Shown here piece by piece: positions 1 through 6,729 of a stretch of DNA of 7,401 bases. The stretch is from an uncultured Anaerovibrio sp. (GTDB lineage Bacteria; Bacillota; Negativicutes; Selenomonadales; Selenomonadaceae): the NCBI GenBank assembly GCA_902785445.1, contig CACZYN010000090.1, forward strand, positions 1-7,401, in the 5' to 3' direction. How positions within the stretch are numbered: the stretch's first letter is position 1; every line of letters begins with the position of its first letter. The translations under genes were made by a program, and so were the position numbers. The notes beneath the pieces are model-generated. The model had not been told where the DNA came from. It saw only the letters and a program-made list of their open reading frames with translations, and did not search any database.

Positions 1-1029
1 ACCCAGCACCAGTTTCTTGGTTTTAATGGTGAGAACACGACTGTAATCCGGCTCACCTGGCTCTGGCTCTGCAGTAATAATCTTCAAGGTCTCCAAGCCA
101 GCTGTCATGGCCAGTGGATTGCCGGACAGGGTACCCGCCTGATACACTGGACCAGCTGGGGCAATGTAATTCATAATATCCCGCCGACCGCCGTAGGCCG
201 CCACTGGCAAACCGCCCCCGATAATTTTGCCGAGGCAAGTGAGATCCGGCTTAACAGCATAAGCCTTCTGGGCACCACCCAAGGAAGCCCGGAAGCCACA
301 CATCACCTCGTCAAAAATCAGGAGAGAACCAGTTTCCTTGGTGAGCTTTCTTAAAAGGTCAAGATAACCTGGTTTTGGCAATACCAGCCCCATATTCCCC
401 GCCACTGGTTCCACAATAACTGCCGCAATCTCCTGGCCGCTCTTTTCCATAACCTCAGTAAAGGCTGCAAAATCGTTGAATGGTATGGTAATCGTGTCAT
501 TGGCCGTGCCTGGGGTAACCCCTGGACTGTCCGGAACCCCAAAGGTGGCCAGACCAGAACCGGCCTTTACCAGCAGACTATCGCTGTGACCATGATAGCA
601 ACCGATGAATTTCAAAATCTTATTGCGCCCCGTAAAGCCCCGAGCCAAACGCAAGGCACTCATGGTAGCCTCCGTACCGGAGTTTACCATACGAATAACT
701 TCAATGGAAGGATACACCTCCATGACCAGCTTAGCCAACTCGCTTTCAATTAGGGTAGGGGCACCATAGCTGGTCCCCCGAGTGGCTGCTTCCTGCAAAG
801 CCTTAACCACCTGAGGATGGGCATGGCCTACCACCATAGGTCCCCAGGAACCAACATAGTCTATGTATTCATTGCCATCAATATCAAAAATATGGCTGCC
901 CTCTGCCCGTTCAATAAAGGGCGGGTTGCAGTCCACATTCCGATAGGAACGCACCGGACTATTAACGCCCCCTGGCATCAAGTTCTTGGCCTCGGCAAAT
1001 GCGGCCGCTGACTTTTCCAAATTTAGCAT
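1..1029 (-). CDS. hemL: Glutamate-1-semialdehyde 2,1-aminomutase, C-terminus cut by window edge
   Basis: This PLP-dependent cytosolic enzyme converts glutamate-1-semialdehyde to 5-aminolevulinate, the second step of the C5 pathway. The frame is open for 343 codons from ATG at 1029 to the left edge; full-length HemL is about 430 residues, so roughly 85 C-terminal residues are missing. Visible class-III aminotransferase landmarks are GGVNSPVR (residues 20-27), NSGTEATMSALRLAR (116-130), CYHGHSDSLLVKAGSG (144-159), the PLP-pocket DEVM at 240-243, CLGKIIGGGLP with the Schiff-base lysine at 268, and GTLSGNPLAMTAG (299-311). The start is supported by GGGGAG at about 1037-1042. It lies 25 bp downstream of hemB as the last visible gene of the operon. 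Oddities are Cys244 where DEVMTGFR is usual, and a Glu/Pro-rich stretch near 320-328. Identification is secure. Confidence 0.97.
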   Translation of the reverse strand, partial: MLNLEKSAAAFAEAKNLMPGGVNSPVRSYRNVDCNPPFIERAEGSHIFDIDGNEYIDYVGSWGPMVVGHAHPQVVKALQEAATRGTSYGAPTLIESELAKLVMEVYPSIEVIRMVNSGTEATMSALRLARGFTGRNKILKFIGCYHGHSDSLLVKAGSGLATFGVPDSPGVTPGTANDTITIPFNDFAAFTEVMEKSGQEIAAVIVEPVAGNMGLVLPKPGYLDLLRKLTKETGSLLIFDEVMCGFRASLGGAQKAYAVKPDLTCLGKIIGGGLPVAAYGGRRDIMNYIAPAGPVYQAGTLSGNPLAMTAGLETLKIITAEPEPGEPDYSRVLTIKTKKLVLG

Positions 1030-1054
1030 AATTATCTCCCCTGAAAAACTTTAG

Positions 1055-2029
1055 TTATTCCATAAGCCATTTCGCGGCATCAATTGCGTGATAAGTAATA
1101 ATAATATCCGCCCCGGCCCGTTTCATACCCGTAAGGGTTTCCAGCACAATACGTTTCTCATCAATCCAGCCATTGGCCGCTGCAGCCTTTACCATGGCAT
1201 ATTCACCGCTGACATTATAGCAGGCCACTGGTCGATTAATCCTCTCACGATCCTTGGCAATAATCTCGATATAGGCCAAAGCCGGCTTCACCATAATGAT
1301 GTCCGCCCCCTCGGCCAAATCCAATTCCACTTCCTTCAAAGCCTCCCGGCTGTTAGCCGGATCCATCTGATAGGCCCGACGATCCCCAAACTGTGGTGCC
1401 GAATCTGCCGCATCCCTAAAGGGACCGTAGTAACCAGAGGCGTACTTCACCGCATAGGACATAATGGAAACATTTATAAAGCCATTTTCGTCCAGTGCCT
1501 CCCGAATAGCCGCCACCCGGCCGTCCATCATATCTGATGGGGCAATGATGTCAGCCCCGGCCTGAGCCTGGCTAACTGCCACCTTTTGCAGCAGCTTCAG
1601 GGTTGCATCATTATCCACATAATGCCCGCACAGCTGGCCGCAATGGCCATGACTGGTATACTGACACAGGCACACATCCCCGATAATAACCAGCTCAGGC
1701 ACAGCTTCCTTGATGGCCTTAATAGCCCGCTGAACCGGGGAATTCATATCCCAGGCGCTGGAACCAATCTCATCCTTATATTCTGGCAGGCCAAAAACCT
1801 CCACTGACGGAATTCCCAGTGCATAAATCTCCTTGGCCAGCTCCACCGCCAAATCCACCGAGTAGCGATAACAGCCTGGCATACTGTCTATGGCTTCCTT
1901 TTTATTTTCCCCGGGAATAACAAACATTGGGTAGACAAAATCCTTGGCCGCAAGGGATGTCTCTCTTACCATGGACCGTACCTGTTCATTGACACGCATA
2001 CGACGCGGGCGCAGCTTCTGCTCAATCAT
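1055..2029 (-). CDS. hemB: Delta-aminolevulinic acid dehydratase (porphobilinogen synthase), zinc-cysteine type
   Basis: HemB condenses two 5-aminolevulinate molecules into porphobilinogen in the cytosol, normally as an octamer. From ATG at 2029 it has 324 residues, the usual length. The zinc-type cysteine cluster DVCLCQYTSHGHCG gives Cys120, Cys122 and Cys130. The two Schiff-base lysines of the family are Lys195 (in SYAVKYASGYYGPFRDAA) and Lys248 (in DIIMVKPALAY). SDMMDGRVAAIR (166-177) and APQFGDRRAYQMDP (211-224) are further signatures. A TTG one codon upstream (2032) is possible, but AAGGAGG at 2037-2043 is 7 nt from the ATG and only 4 nt from the TTG, so ATG is preferred. That ATG shares its A with the TGA stop of cobA-hemD (TGATG), implying translational coupling. 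Residue 117 is Gly where Thr or Ser commonly precedes the DVCLC motif. Confidence 0.97.
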   Translation of the reverse strand: MIEQKLRPRRMRVNEQVRSMVRETSLAAKDFVYPMFVIPGENKKEAIDSMPGCYRYSVDLAVELAKEIYALGIPSVEVFGLPEYKDEIGSSAWDMNSPVQRAIKAIKEAVPELVIIGDVCLCQYTSHGHCGQLCGHYVDNDATLKLLQKVAVSQAQAGADIIAPSDMMDGRVAAIREALDENGFINVSIMSYAVKYASGYYGPFRDAADSAPQFGDRRAYQMDPANSREALKEVELDLAEGADIIMVKPALAYIEIIAKDRERINRPVACYNVSGEYAMVKAAAANGWIDEKRIVLETLTGMKRAGADIIITYHAIDAAKWLME

Positions 2030-3546
2030 CAAAATGCCTCCTTCAGGGCCTCCACCAGCCCATCAATGGTATATTCAGCGGCCTCCGCACTAACAGACAG
2101 GCCGTTTTTCCTCATGGTTTCCGCCGTAATCGGGCCAATGGCACACAGCTTGGCCTTATTAAGAAGACTGGCGTCTCCCCCCAAAAGTTGCAGGAAATTG
2201 GTCACTGTAGAAGAGCTGGTAAAGGTTATCGCATCAATATTGCCCTTCTGCAATTCCTGGCGGATTTCCTCACTATTTCCTTCCCCTATAGCCGTCTCAT
2301 AAGCCGGTACCACATCTACCTCTGCTCCGGCTTTACGCAGGGCCTCCGGCAAAATTGCCCGGGTCTGGGCTGCTCTTGGAATAAGAACCCTTATACCCGG
2401 CTTAATCATATCCTTTAGGGCATCAATAATCCCCTCCGCCTGATAACGATCAGGAACTACATCGGCTATCAAGCCACGTTGTTTTAGGGCTTCTGCCGTG
2501 GCCGAGCCAATGGCACAAAGCTTGGCGCTGGCCAATGCCCGGGCGTCCTTACCAGCTTTTTCCAAGCGCTGCCAGAAATGTTCCACACCATTCGTGGAGG
2601 TGAAAATCAGCCAATTATATTTATCAATATCCCCCAGGGCCTTGTCCAAGGACCGATATGCATCGGCCGGGGCCTTAAGGGAAATAGCTGGGGCCTCAAT
2701 ACATTCTGCCCCTAACTCCTCCAATTGGCGGGTTAACTTGGAGGCCTGGGCCCGGGACCGAGTCACCAAAATTTTCTTGCCAAATAGCGGCTTCATGGCC
2801 ACATTGTCAAACCAGGCCAAATTCTGTCGAAGTTTTACCACCTCACCCACCAGAAAAATGCATGGTGGCTTAATGTTTTCCCGTTGAGCCATATCGGCCG
2901 CCTCCGCCAAGGTACTGGTCCATACCTGCTGCTTCAACTTGGTACCCCAACGAATAATGGCGACAGGGGTAGTGGCTGGTCGTCCATGTTCAATGAGCTG
3001 GGCAGTAATCTTTGGCAAATTGGCTACCCCCATAAGGAAAACCAGCGTGTCCGTTGCCTGGGCCAGCTGGGGCCAATTAATATCCGAAGTTTCCTTGGTA
3101 GGGTCCTCATGACCAGTTATTACGGAAAAGGAAGCGGCTATTCCCCGATGGGTAACCGGAATTCCCGCGTAGGCCGGCACCGAAATGGCCGAGGTAACTC
3201 CCGGCACAATCTCAAAAGGCAGGTTGTTTTCCTTCAGCAACAGAGCTTCCTCACCACCGCGACCGAAAACAAAGGGGTCGCCCCCCTTGAGGCGCACTAC
3301 AGTCTTGCCCTCTTTCGCCAGATCCACCAACAGCTGACAAATCTTGTCCTGGGTCATGGTGTGCTGACTGGAGGCTTTGCCCACATAGATATATTCGGCA
3401 TCCTGGGGTGCATATTGCAAAATCCTTGGATCAGCTAAGCGGTCGTACACCACCGTATCAGCTATTTTCAGGCAATCCACTGCCTTTATGGTTAAGAGGC
3501 GATAGTCTCCCGGACCGGCGCCTACAAGAAATACTTTTCCTGCCAT
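2029..3546 (-). CDS. cobA-hemD: Fused uroporphyrinogen-III C-methyltransferase / uroporphyrinogen-III synthase
   Basis: This is a 505-residue two-domain protein. Residues 1 to about 245 are a SAM-dependent uroporphyrinogen-III methyltransferase (SUMT): VFLVGAGPGD (5-14) and VVYDRLADP (32-40) near the N-terminus, VVRLKGGDPFVFGRGGEE (83-100), and PGVTSAISVPAYAGIPVTHR (115-134). Residues about 255-505 are uroporphyrinogen-III synthase: KKILVTRSRAQA (257-268), IFTSTNGVEHFW (314-325), CAIGSATAEALKQRGL (344-359), ITFTSSSTVTNFL (440-452) and CAIGPITAETMRKNGL (468-483). HemD closes hydroxymethylbilane into uroporphyrinogen III and CobA methylates it at C2 and C7 to precorrin-2, so the fusion joins consecutive steps toward sirohaem and cobalamin. 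Its start is supported by AAGGAG at 3553-3558, 6 nt from ATG. Its stop overlaps the hemB start by one base. It is separated from hemC by an insert-like 285-bp gap, unlike the other junctions. Confidence 0.96.
   Translation of the reverse strand: MAGKVFLVGAGPGDYRLLTIKAVDCLKIADTVVYDRLADPRILQYAPQDAEYIYVGKASSQHTMTQDKICQLLVDLAKEGKTVVRLKGGDPFVFGRGGEEALLLKENNLPFEIVPGVTSAISVPAYAGIPVTHRGIAASFSVITGHEDPTKETSDINWPQLAQATDTLVFLMGVANLPKITAQLIEHGRPATTPVAIIRWGTKLKQQVWTSTLAEAADMAQRENIKPPCIFLVGEVVKLRQNLAWFDNVAMKPLFGKKILVTRSRAQASKLTRQLEELGAECIEAPAISLKAPADAYRSLDKALGDIDKYNWLIFTSTNGVEHFWQRLEKAGKDARALASAKLCAIGSATAEALKQRGLIADVVPDRYQAEGIIDALKDMIKPGIRVLIPRAAQTRAILPEALRKAGAEVDVVPAYETAIGEGNSEEIRQELQKGNIDAITFTSSSTVTNFLQLLGGDASLLNKAKLCAIGPITAETMRKNGLSVSAEAAEYTIDGLVEALKEAF
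2037..2043 (-). promoter_or_regulatory. hemB ribosome binding site inside the cobA-hemD coding end
   Basis: AAGGAGG on the minus strand is a full anti-16S match, 7 nt before the ATG at 2029 and only 4 nt before the in-frame TTG at 2032. It lies within the last codons of cobA-hemD. It decides the start as ATG and fits a coupled stop/restart at TGATG. Confidence 0.85.
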
Positions 3547-3580
3547 ATAGGTCTCCTTACATTTTAATTATACTTACAGA

Positions 3581-3594
3581 CGGGAAAACTTTTC
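3581..3594 (+). repeat. Left terminal inverted repeat of the intercistronic element
   Basis: The 14-bp end cgggaaaacttttc is complementary at 13 of 14 positions to 3805-3818. The left arm also begins a near-perfect local palindrome ending at 3596. It lies 9 bp on the far side of a minus-strand TATAAT (3567-3572) and 35 bp from the cobA-hemD start codon. Confidence 0.5.
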
Positions 3595-3731
3595 CCCTCC
3601 ACAAGGACGAAGTTCTGCCGTCTTCCATTTTCTTGCCAATCTCATTTAAAGCGGGGAAACTTTTTAGCCTGCAAGAGCGGAGTCCGTGTCGTAGACTCAT
3701 CATGGGTACGAAATACACGAATGCCTCGATG

Positions 3732-3754
3732 TATGTGCGGCTCTGCCGCATATG
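3732..3754 (-). other. Central hairpin in the intercistronic element
   Basis: A six-base perfect stem (tgcggc / gccgca) closes a three-base loop. It extends to ten pairs as RNA if G-U wobbles are allowed on the plus-sense strand (3732-3741 with 3745-3754). On the transcribed minus strand the core six pairs persist, but no T-run follows, so it is not a terminator. It may be an RNA processing or stabilising structure, or simply part of the repeat. Confidence 0.4.
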
Positions 3755-3804
3755 GAAGAAGCCGAATATATAGTACATGATGATTTGGACGAAGCGATGA
3801 AGCC

Positions 3805-3818
3805 GAAAAGTCTTCCCG
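3805..3818 (-). repeat. Right terminal inverted repeat of the intercistronic element
   Basis: gaaaagtcttcccg on the plus strand reads cgggaagacttttc on the minus strand, matching the left arm at 3581-3594 with one substitution (g for a). It begins 14 bp after the hemC stop codon in the direction of transcription. Confidence 0.5.
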
Positions 3819-3831
3819 CTATTATTGTTTT

Positions 3832-4764
3832 CTATAATTCTATGCCTAATTCTGCCAGCACAGTTCGCCCCCCAGCCTCCAAAAGCCGGTCCGCCAGCTG
3901 CTGTCCCAAGGCATAAGCCTCCTCAGGCTGCCCCAGCATGTAGTCTCTATATATCTTACTCCCATCCAGAGAAGCAATTATCCCCTCCACCTTAAGGACA
4001 GCTTGCTGCATGGTACCGTATACTCCTACTGGCACCTGACAGCCCCCCTGTACCCGATTCAGGAAAGAACGTTCAGCCGTGGTGCATATTACCGTGTTAC
4101 AATCGTTAAGAAAGTCCACCAAATCGTTAATCTCTTGGTCATCAGCCCGGGTCTCCACTGCTAAAGCCCCCTGGCCAACCGCTGGAAGGCACACTTCCTT
4201 GTCCAGAATATCCGTAATACGATCGCCAAAGCCCAGTCGCTTAAGTCCGGCGGCTGCCAAAATTATGCCGTCAAAATTCTCCTCTTCCAATTTCCGCAAG
4301 CGGGTATTCACATTTCCCCGCAAATCGCAAATATGCAGATCAGGGCGTACACTTAACAGCTGGGCTTTGCGCCGCAGACTGGAGGTGCCGACCTTGGCCC
4401 CCTGGGGCAGTTGGCTGAACAACTTGTACTTGGGACTTACCAACACATCCCCGGGATCCTCCCGCTTGGTAATGGCGGATATCTGCAATCCCGCCGGTAC
4501 TTCCACGGGCATATCCTTCAGACTGTGCACCGCCAAATCAATTTCCCCTGATAGCATGGCGTTTTCCAATTCCTTGGTAAACAGTCCCTTGCCACCAATC
4601 TTAGCCAGCGGAGCATCCAGAATTTTGTCTCCCTGGGTGGTCATTAATTTCTTCTCTATGGTCAAATGAGGATATTTTTCTCCCAGCTTGCTGGCAATAT
4701 AATCAGCCTGCCACAAAGCCAGTTGACTGCTTCTGGTGCCAATTACCAGTCTATTCCTACTCAT
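3832..4764 (-). CDS. hemC: Hydroxymethylbilane synthase (porphobilinogen deaminase)
   Basis: HemC polymerises four porphobilinogens into the linear tetrapyrrole hydroxymethylbilane, using a dipyrromethane cofactor attached to a cysteine. The 310-residue product is the family's normal length. Visible features are IGTRSSQLALWQAD (8-21), GGKGLFTKELE (57-67), HSLKDMP with the catalytic Asp84, GTSSLRRKAQLL (126-137), DLRGNVNTRLRKL (147-159), LPAVGQGALAVE (193-204), and VQGGCQVPVG with the cofactor-binding Cys242. Asp84 and Cys242 fall at the same numbers as in the E. coli enzyme. An in-frame start 14 codons upstream (4806) is possible but adds a Cys/Arg-rich tail unlike the family; ATG at 4764 has GGAGGAGG 6 nt away. 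The ATG overlaps the hemA stop by 8 bp. The next gene, cobA-hemD, is 285 bp away across a repeat-like insert. Confidence 0.97.
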   Translation of the reverse strand: MSRNRLVIGTRSSQLALWQADYIASKLGEKYPHLTIEKKLMTTQGDKILDAPLAKIGGKGLFTKELENAMLSGEIDLAVHSLKDMPVEVPAGLQISAITKREDPGDVLVSPKYKLFSQLPQGAKVGTSSLRRKAQLLSVRPDLHICDLRGNVNTRLRKLEEENFDGIILAAAGLKRLGFGDRITDILDKEVCLPAVGQGALAVETRADDQEINDLVDFLNDCNTVICTTAERSFLNRVQGGCQVPVGVYGTMQQAVLKVEGIIASLDGSKIYRDYMLGQPEEAYALGQQLADRLLEAGGRTVLAELGIEL

Positions 4765-6049
4765 CAATTGCCTCCTCCTGCAATTTGAACAGCTTGCGGA
4801 TAGCAAATTTCAATAATCTCTCCCGGGATGTTCCGGCTGTTTTGTTCACCATTCGCATAGGATCCCTGAGCATTTTCCGCACAATCATATGGGTCATTTT
4901 CTCAATGACCCGATATTCCTCTTCACTTATATCCGGCAGCTTACGCATAGCCCGTTTTAATTCCTTACGCCGGATAAATTCTGCCTTATCCGACAGCTGG
5001 CTCATTACCGGTTGCATGGACAGGTAGGTGAAGCGTTCCATGAGCCCTTCTACCTCTTCCTTAATTATCCCTTCGGCAATCAAAGCTTCCCGTTGGCGCT
5101 CCTGAAGGTTATCGTCCACCACAGCCTTCAAGTCGTCAATATTATACAGGGAAATATCTGGCAAGTCTCCAACGGATGGTTCCACATCCCGCGGTACAGC
5201 AATATCAATAAGCACCAAGGGCTTTTCTGGTCGGGAAGCCACCGCATGCATTACCTCTCCCTTATGAATTACATAATGTGGGGCCCCGGTGGAGGTTATC
5301 ACAATATCCATGGAACCCAGCAGGCCATAAACAGCGGGCCATTCCACGGCCTCACCGCCATATTGGTCAGCCAATTCCTGGGCCCGTTCCAGATGCCGAT
5401 TGGCCACGTATAACGACTTTAGTCCCTGCGCCATAAGATTCGTTGCGGTAAGCTCTGCCATTTTTCCTGCCCCAAAGAGCAGCACCCGGCAGTCAGTCAA
5501 ATCCCCCAGCTTCTCCCGGGCCAATTCCACCGCCGCATAACTCACCGACACGGCGTTATAGGCAATGCGGGTTTCTGTCCGTACTCGTTTTCCCGTGGCT
5601 ATAGCCCGATTAAACAGCAAATTCAGCAAAGTTCCCGTGGCGTTCGCAGACTGGGCAATAGCATAGGCATGCTTCACCTGGCTGAGTATCTGCCCCTCCC
5701 CGATGACCAAAGAATCCAAACTGGCGGTAACCCGCAACAAGTGTTTTACACACTCTTCATCTGTGTAACGATAAGTGTATTGCTGAAAAAACTCCTTAGT
5801 ACATTCCGTATTATTCAAATCGGCCCAAAAACTGGCCAAGGTATTACCACAGCCCCGAGGCACCACAGCGTAAATCTCACTGCGATTACAGGTGGACAAC
5901 ACCACTGCCTCCTGTAAAAGTTCATAATCATCCAGCTTTTCCAGGCCTTTTTTTATTACCTCAGGTGCCAGGCAGAATTTTTCTCTTATTTCAACGGGAG
6001 CTGTCCGATGGTTCAGCCCCAATACTATTAATTCCATTCCTGATTTCAT
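4757..6049 (-). CDS. hemA: Glutamyl-tRNA reductase
   Basis: This enzyme uses NADPH to reduce glutamyl-tRNA(Glu) to glutamate-1-semialdehyde. It is the committing step of C5 tetrapyrrole synthesis and usually the main control point. The 430-residue length is typical. The N-terminal catalytic domain shows GLNHRTAPVEIREKF (11-25) and LSTCNRSEIYAV with the nucleophilic Cys54. GEGQILSQVKHAY (117-129) follows. The Rossmann domain has LLFGAGKMAEL (190-200), VANRHLERAQELA (215-227) and IDIAVPRDVEP (281-291). Residues about 320-420 form the helical dimerisation domain. ATG at 6049 is used; an internal ATG at 6037 matches where many family members start, but AGGA abuts it with no spacing. The 6049 start has only a weak GGGG at 6056-6059. 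It overlaps the upstream dehydrogenase by 59 bp and hemC by 8 bp, so coupled translation is likely. Confidence 0.97.
   Translation of the reverse strand: MKSGMELIVLGLNHRTAPVEIREKFCLAPEVIKKGLEKLDDYELLQEAVVLSTCNRSEIYAVVPRGCGNTLASFWADLNNTECTKEFFQQYTYRYTDEECVKHLLRVTASLDSLVIGEGQILSQVKHAYAIAQSANATGTLLNLLFNRAIATGKRVRTETRIAYNAVSVSYAAVELAREKLGDLTDCRVLLFGAGKMAELTATNLMAQGLKSLYVANRHLERAQELADQYGGEAVEWPAVYGLLGSMDIVITSTGAPHYVIHKGEVMHAVASRPEKPLVLIDIAVPRDVEPSVGDLPDISLYNIDDLKAVVDDNLQERQREALIAEGIIKEEVEGLMERFTYLSMQPVMSQLSDKAEFIRRKELKRAMRKLPDISEEEYRVIEKMTHMIVRKMLRDPMRMVNKTAGTSRERLLKFAIRKLFKLQEEAIDE
4771..4778 (-). promoter_or_regulatory. hemC ribosome binding site within the hemA 3' end
   Basis: GGAGGAGG on the minus strand lies 6 nt before the ATG at 4764, within the last codons of hemA. 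It decides the hemC start in favour of the 310-residue form over the upstream in-frame start at 4806. Confidence 0.85.
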
Positions 6050-6644
6050 GTTTCGCCCCGTCCAAATCCTCGTTTAAAACTAAATTCAATACTTTCTCGG
6101 TTAAAACCTTGCGCCACAGCTTTTCCCGCTCCTGGCTATCACCATATTCGGTAATTAGTTGTTGACGAATGTCCCGTAAAAATTCGGTAAGCTCCCCAAA
6201 TCCTGCATGGTAACGCTTGGCCAAATCCTGTTTTATCAGGCGGGAAAACCCGGGGCTGGCCCCCTCCGTACTTACGGCTATCTGGAGCGTTCCCCGCTCC
6301 ACCAAGGCCGGAAGTGTAAAATCACACAACTCCGGTTCCGAAGCCACATTCACCAACACACCAGCAGCCTTGGCATCTAAGGCCACCTTATGATTCACCT
6401 CTGAATTGTCCGTGGCCGCAAAGGCACAAAAAAAGCCTTGCAGCAAACCTGGGCTGTAAGTACTTTTTTTCCATATTATTTTTCCGGTCTCTGCCAAGGT
6501 CCGGAGCTCATCAGTTAGCTCCGGTGATATAACGGTTACCCGGGCGCCAGAAACCAACAGTCGGTCTATTTTCCGCTGGGCGACCCGGCCGCCCCCCACC
6601 ACCGCACATGGACGCTGGTTCATGTTTAGATTTACTGGATACAT
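5991..6644 (-). CDS. sirC: Precorrin-2 dehydrogenase (SirC / Met8-type, CysG N-terminal-like)
   Basis: This NAD-dependent enzyme oxidises precorrin-2 to sirohydrochlorin, the branch point for sirohaem and, in anaerobes, cobalamin. The 217-residue protein has an N-terminal Rossmann fold with CAVVGGGRVAQRKIDRLL (13-30), AATDNSEVN (76-84), NVASEPELCDFTLPA (99-113) with Asp108 at the usual catalytic aspartate position, and AVSTEGASPGFSRLIKQDL (123-141). A helical C-terminal region follows. Whether it also chelates iron, as yeast Met8p does, cannot be read from sequence alone. ATG at 6644 (MYPVNLN) matches family starts and follows GGAGAG at 6646-6651. A TTG at 6665 would add seven unfamiliar residues without a clear ribosome site. 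It is the first gene of the cluster, 45-50 nt after a likely transcription start. Its 3' end overlaps hemA by 59 bp. Confidence 0.92.
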   Translation of the reverse strand: MYPVNLNMNQRPCAVVGGGRVAQRKIDRLLVSGARVTVISPELTDELRTLAETGKIIWKKSTYSPGLLQGFFCAFAATDNSEVNHKVALDAKAAGVLVNVASEPELCDFTLPALVERGTLQIAVSTEGASPGFSRLIKQDLAKRYHAGFGELTEFLRDIRQQLITEYGDSQEREKLWRKVLTEKVLNLVLNEDLDGAKHEIRNGINSIGAEPSDSSR

Positions 6645-6695
6645 ACTCTCCACACCAATACACAATTTAAATTAATGAATCCAATTCACCTTTAG

Positions 6696-6725
6696 ATTAT
6701 AACGCAATTGTTCAAATTTTGCCAC
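6696..6725 (-). promoter_or_regulatory. Probable housekeeping promoter of the sirC-hemA operon
   Basis: On the minus strand a perfect TATAAT (6696-6701) is preceded by an 18-bp spacer and GTGGCA (6720-6725), four of six matches to TTGACA. The predicted start near 6689 gives a leader of about 45 nt before the sirC ATG. This is too short for a cobalamin riboswitch. It sits directly after the upstream gene's terminator, as expected for an independent operon promoter. The call is by inspection only. Confidence 0.6.
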
Positions 6726-6729
6726 AGGC

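Larger units (their letters stand above)
3581..3818. repeat. Putative 238-bp miniature inverted-repeat element between hemC and cobA-hemD
   Basis: This fills most of the 285-bp gap (3547-3831) between two operon genes. The ends are 14-bp inverted repeats, cgggaaaacttttc at 3581-3594 and gaaaagtcttcccg at 3805-3818, matching at 13 of 14 positions; the odd pair would be G-U in RNA. A related copy, cggggaaacttttt, occurs inside at 3652-3665. Because the end motif is itself almost palindromic (gggaaaa-c-ttttccc at 3582-3596), direct and inverted copies are hard to tell apart. The word gaagccgaa occurs twice (3758-3766, 3799-3807). No transposase is present and I could not recognise a target-site duplication, so mobility is inferred only from the ends and the location. 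The minus-strand frame is open across the element. Alternatives are a structured intercistronic RNA or a dispersed repeat moved by another mechanism. Confidence 0.5.

Noticed and set aside
53..542. Two short minus-strand frames at 53-238 and 351-542
   Set aside because: They are out of frame with hemL, which is open from 1029 to base 1 with family motifs throughout.
1088..1537. 149-codon plus-strand frame
   Set aside because: Lies entirely antisense to hemB, whose motifs are continuous on the minus strand; no recognisable protein.
2884..3438. 184-codon plus-strand frame
   Set aside because: Antisense to the SUMT domain of cobA-hemD; the translation has no domain character.
3567..3572. Perfect TATAAT on the minus strand 21 bp before the cobA-hemD ATG
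   Set aside because: No usable -35 hexamer at 15-18 bp spacing, and the predicted start would leave only about 14 nt of leader with the ribosome site at its 5' end. A chance match in AT-rich DNA is more likely.
3547..3831. Possible T-box, tRNA or cobalamin riboswitch in the hemC/cobA-hemD gap
   Set aside because: No T-box motif, no tRNA cloverleaf arms and no B12-box seen; the inverted-repeat structure fits a repeat element better.
4079..4669. 196-codon plus-strand frame
   Set aside because: Antisense to hemC, which has all catalytic residues and correct length.
5012..5413. 133-codon plus-strand frame
   Set aside because: Antisense to hemA; a shadow of its codon pattern.
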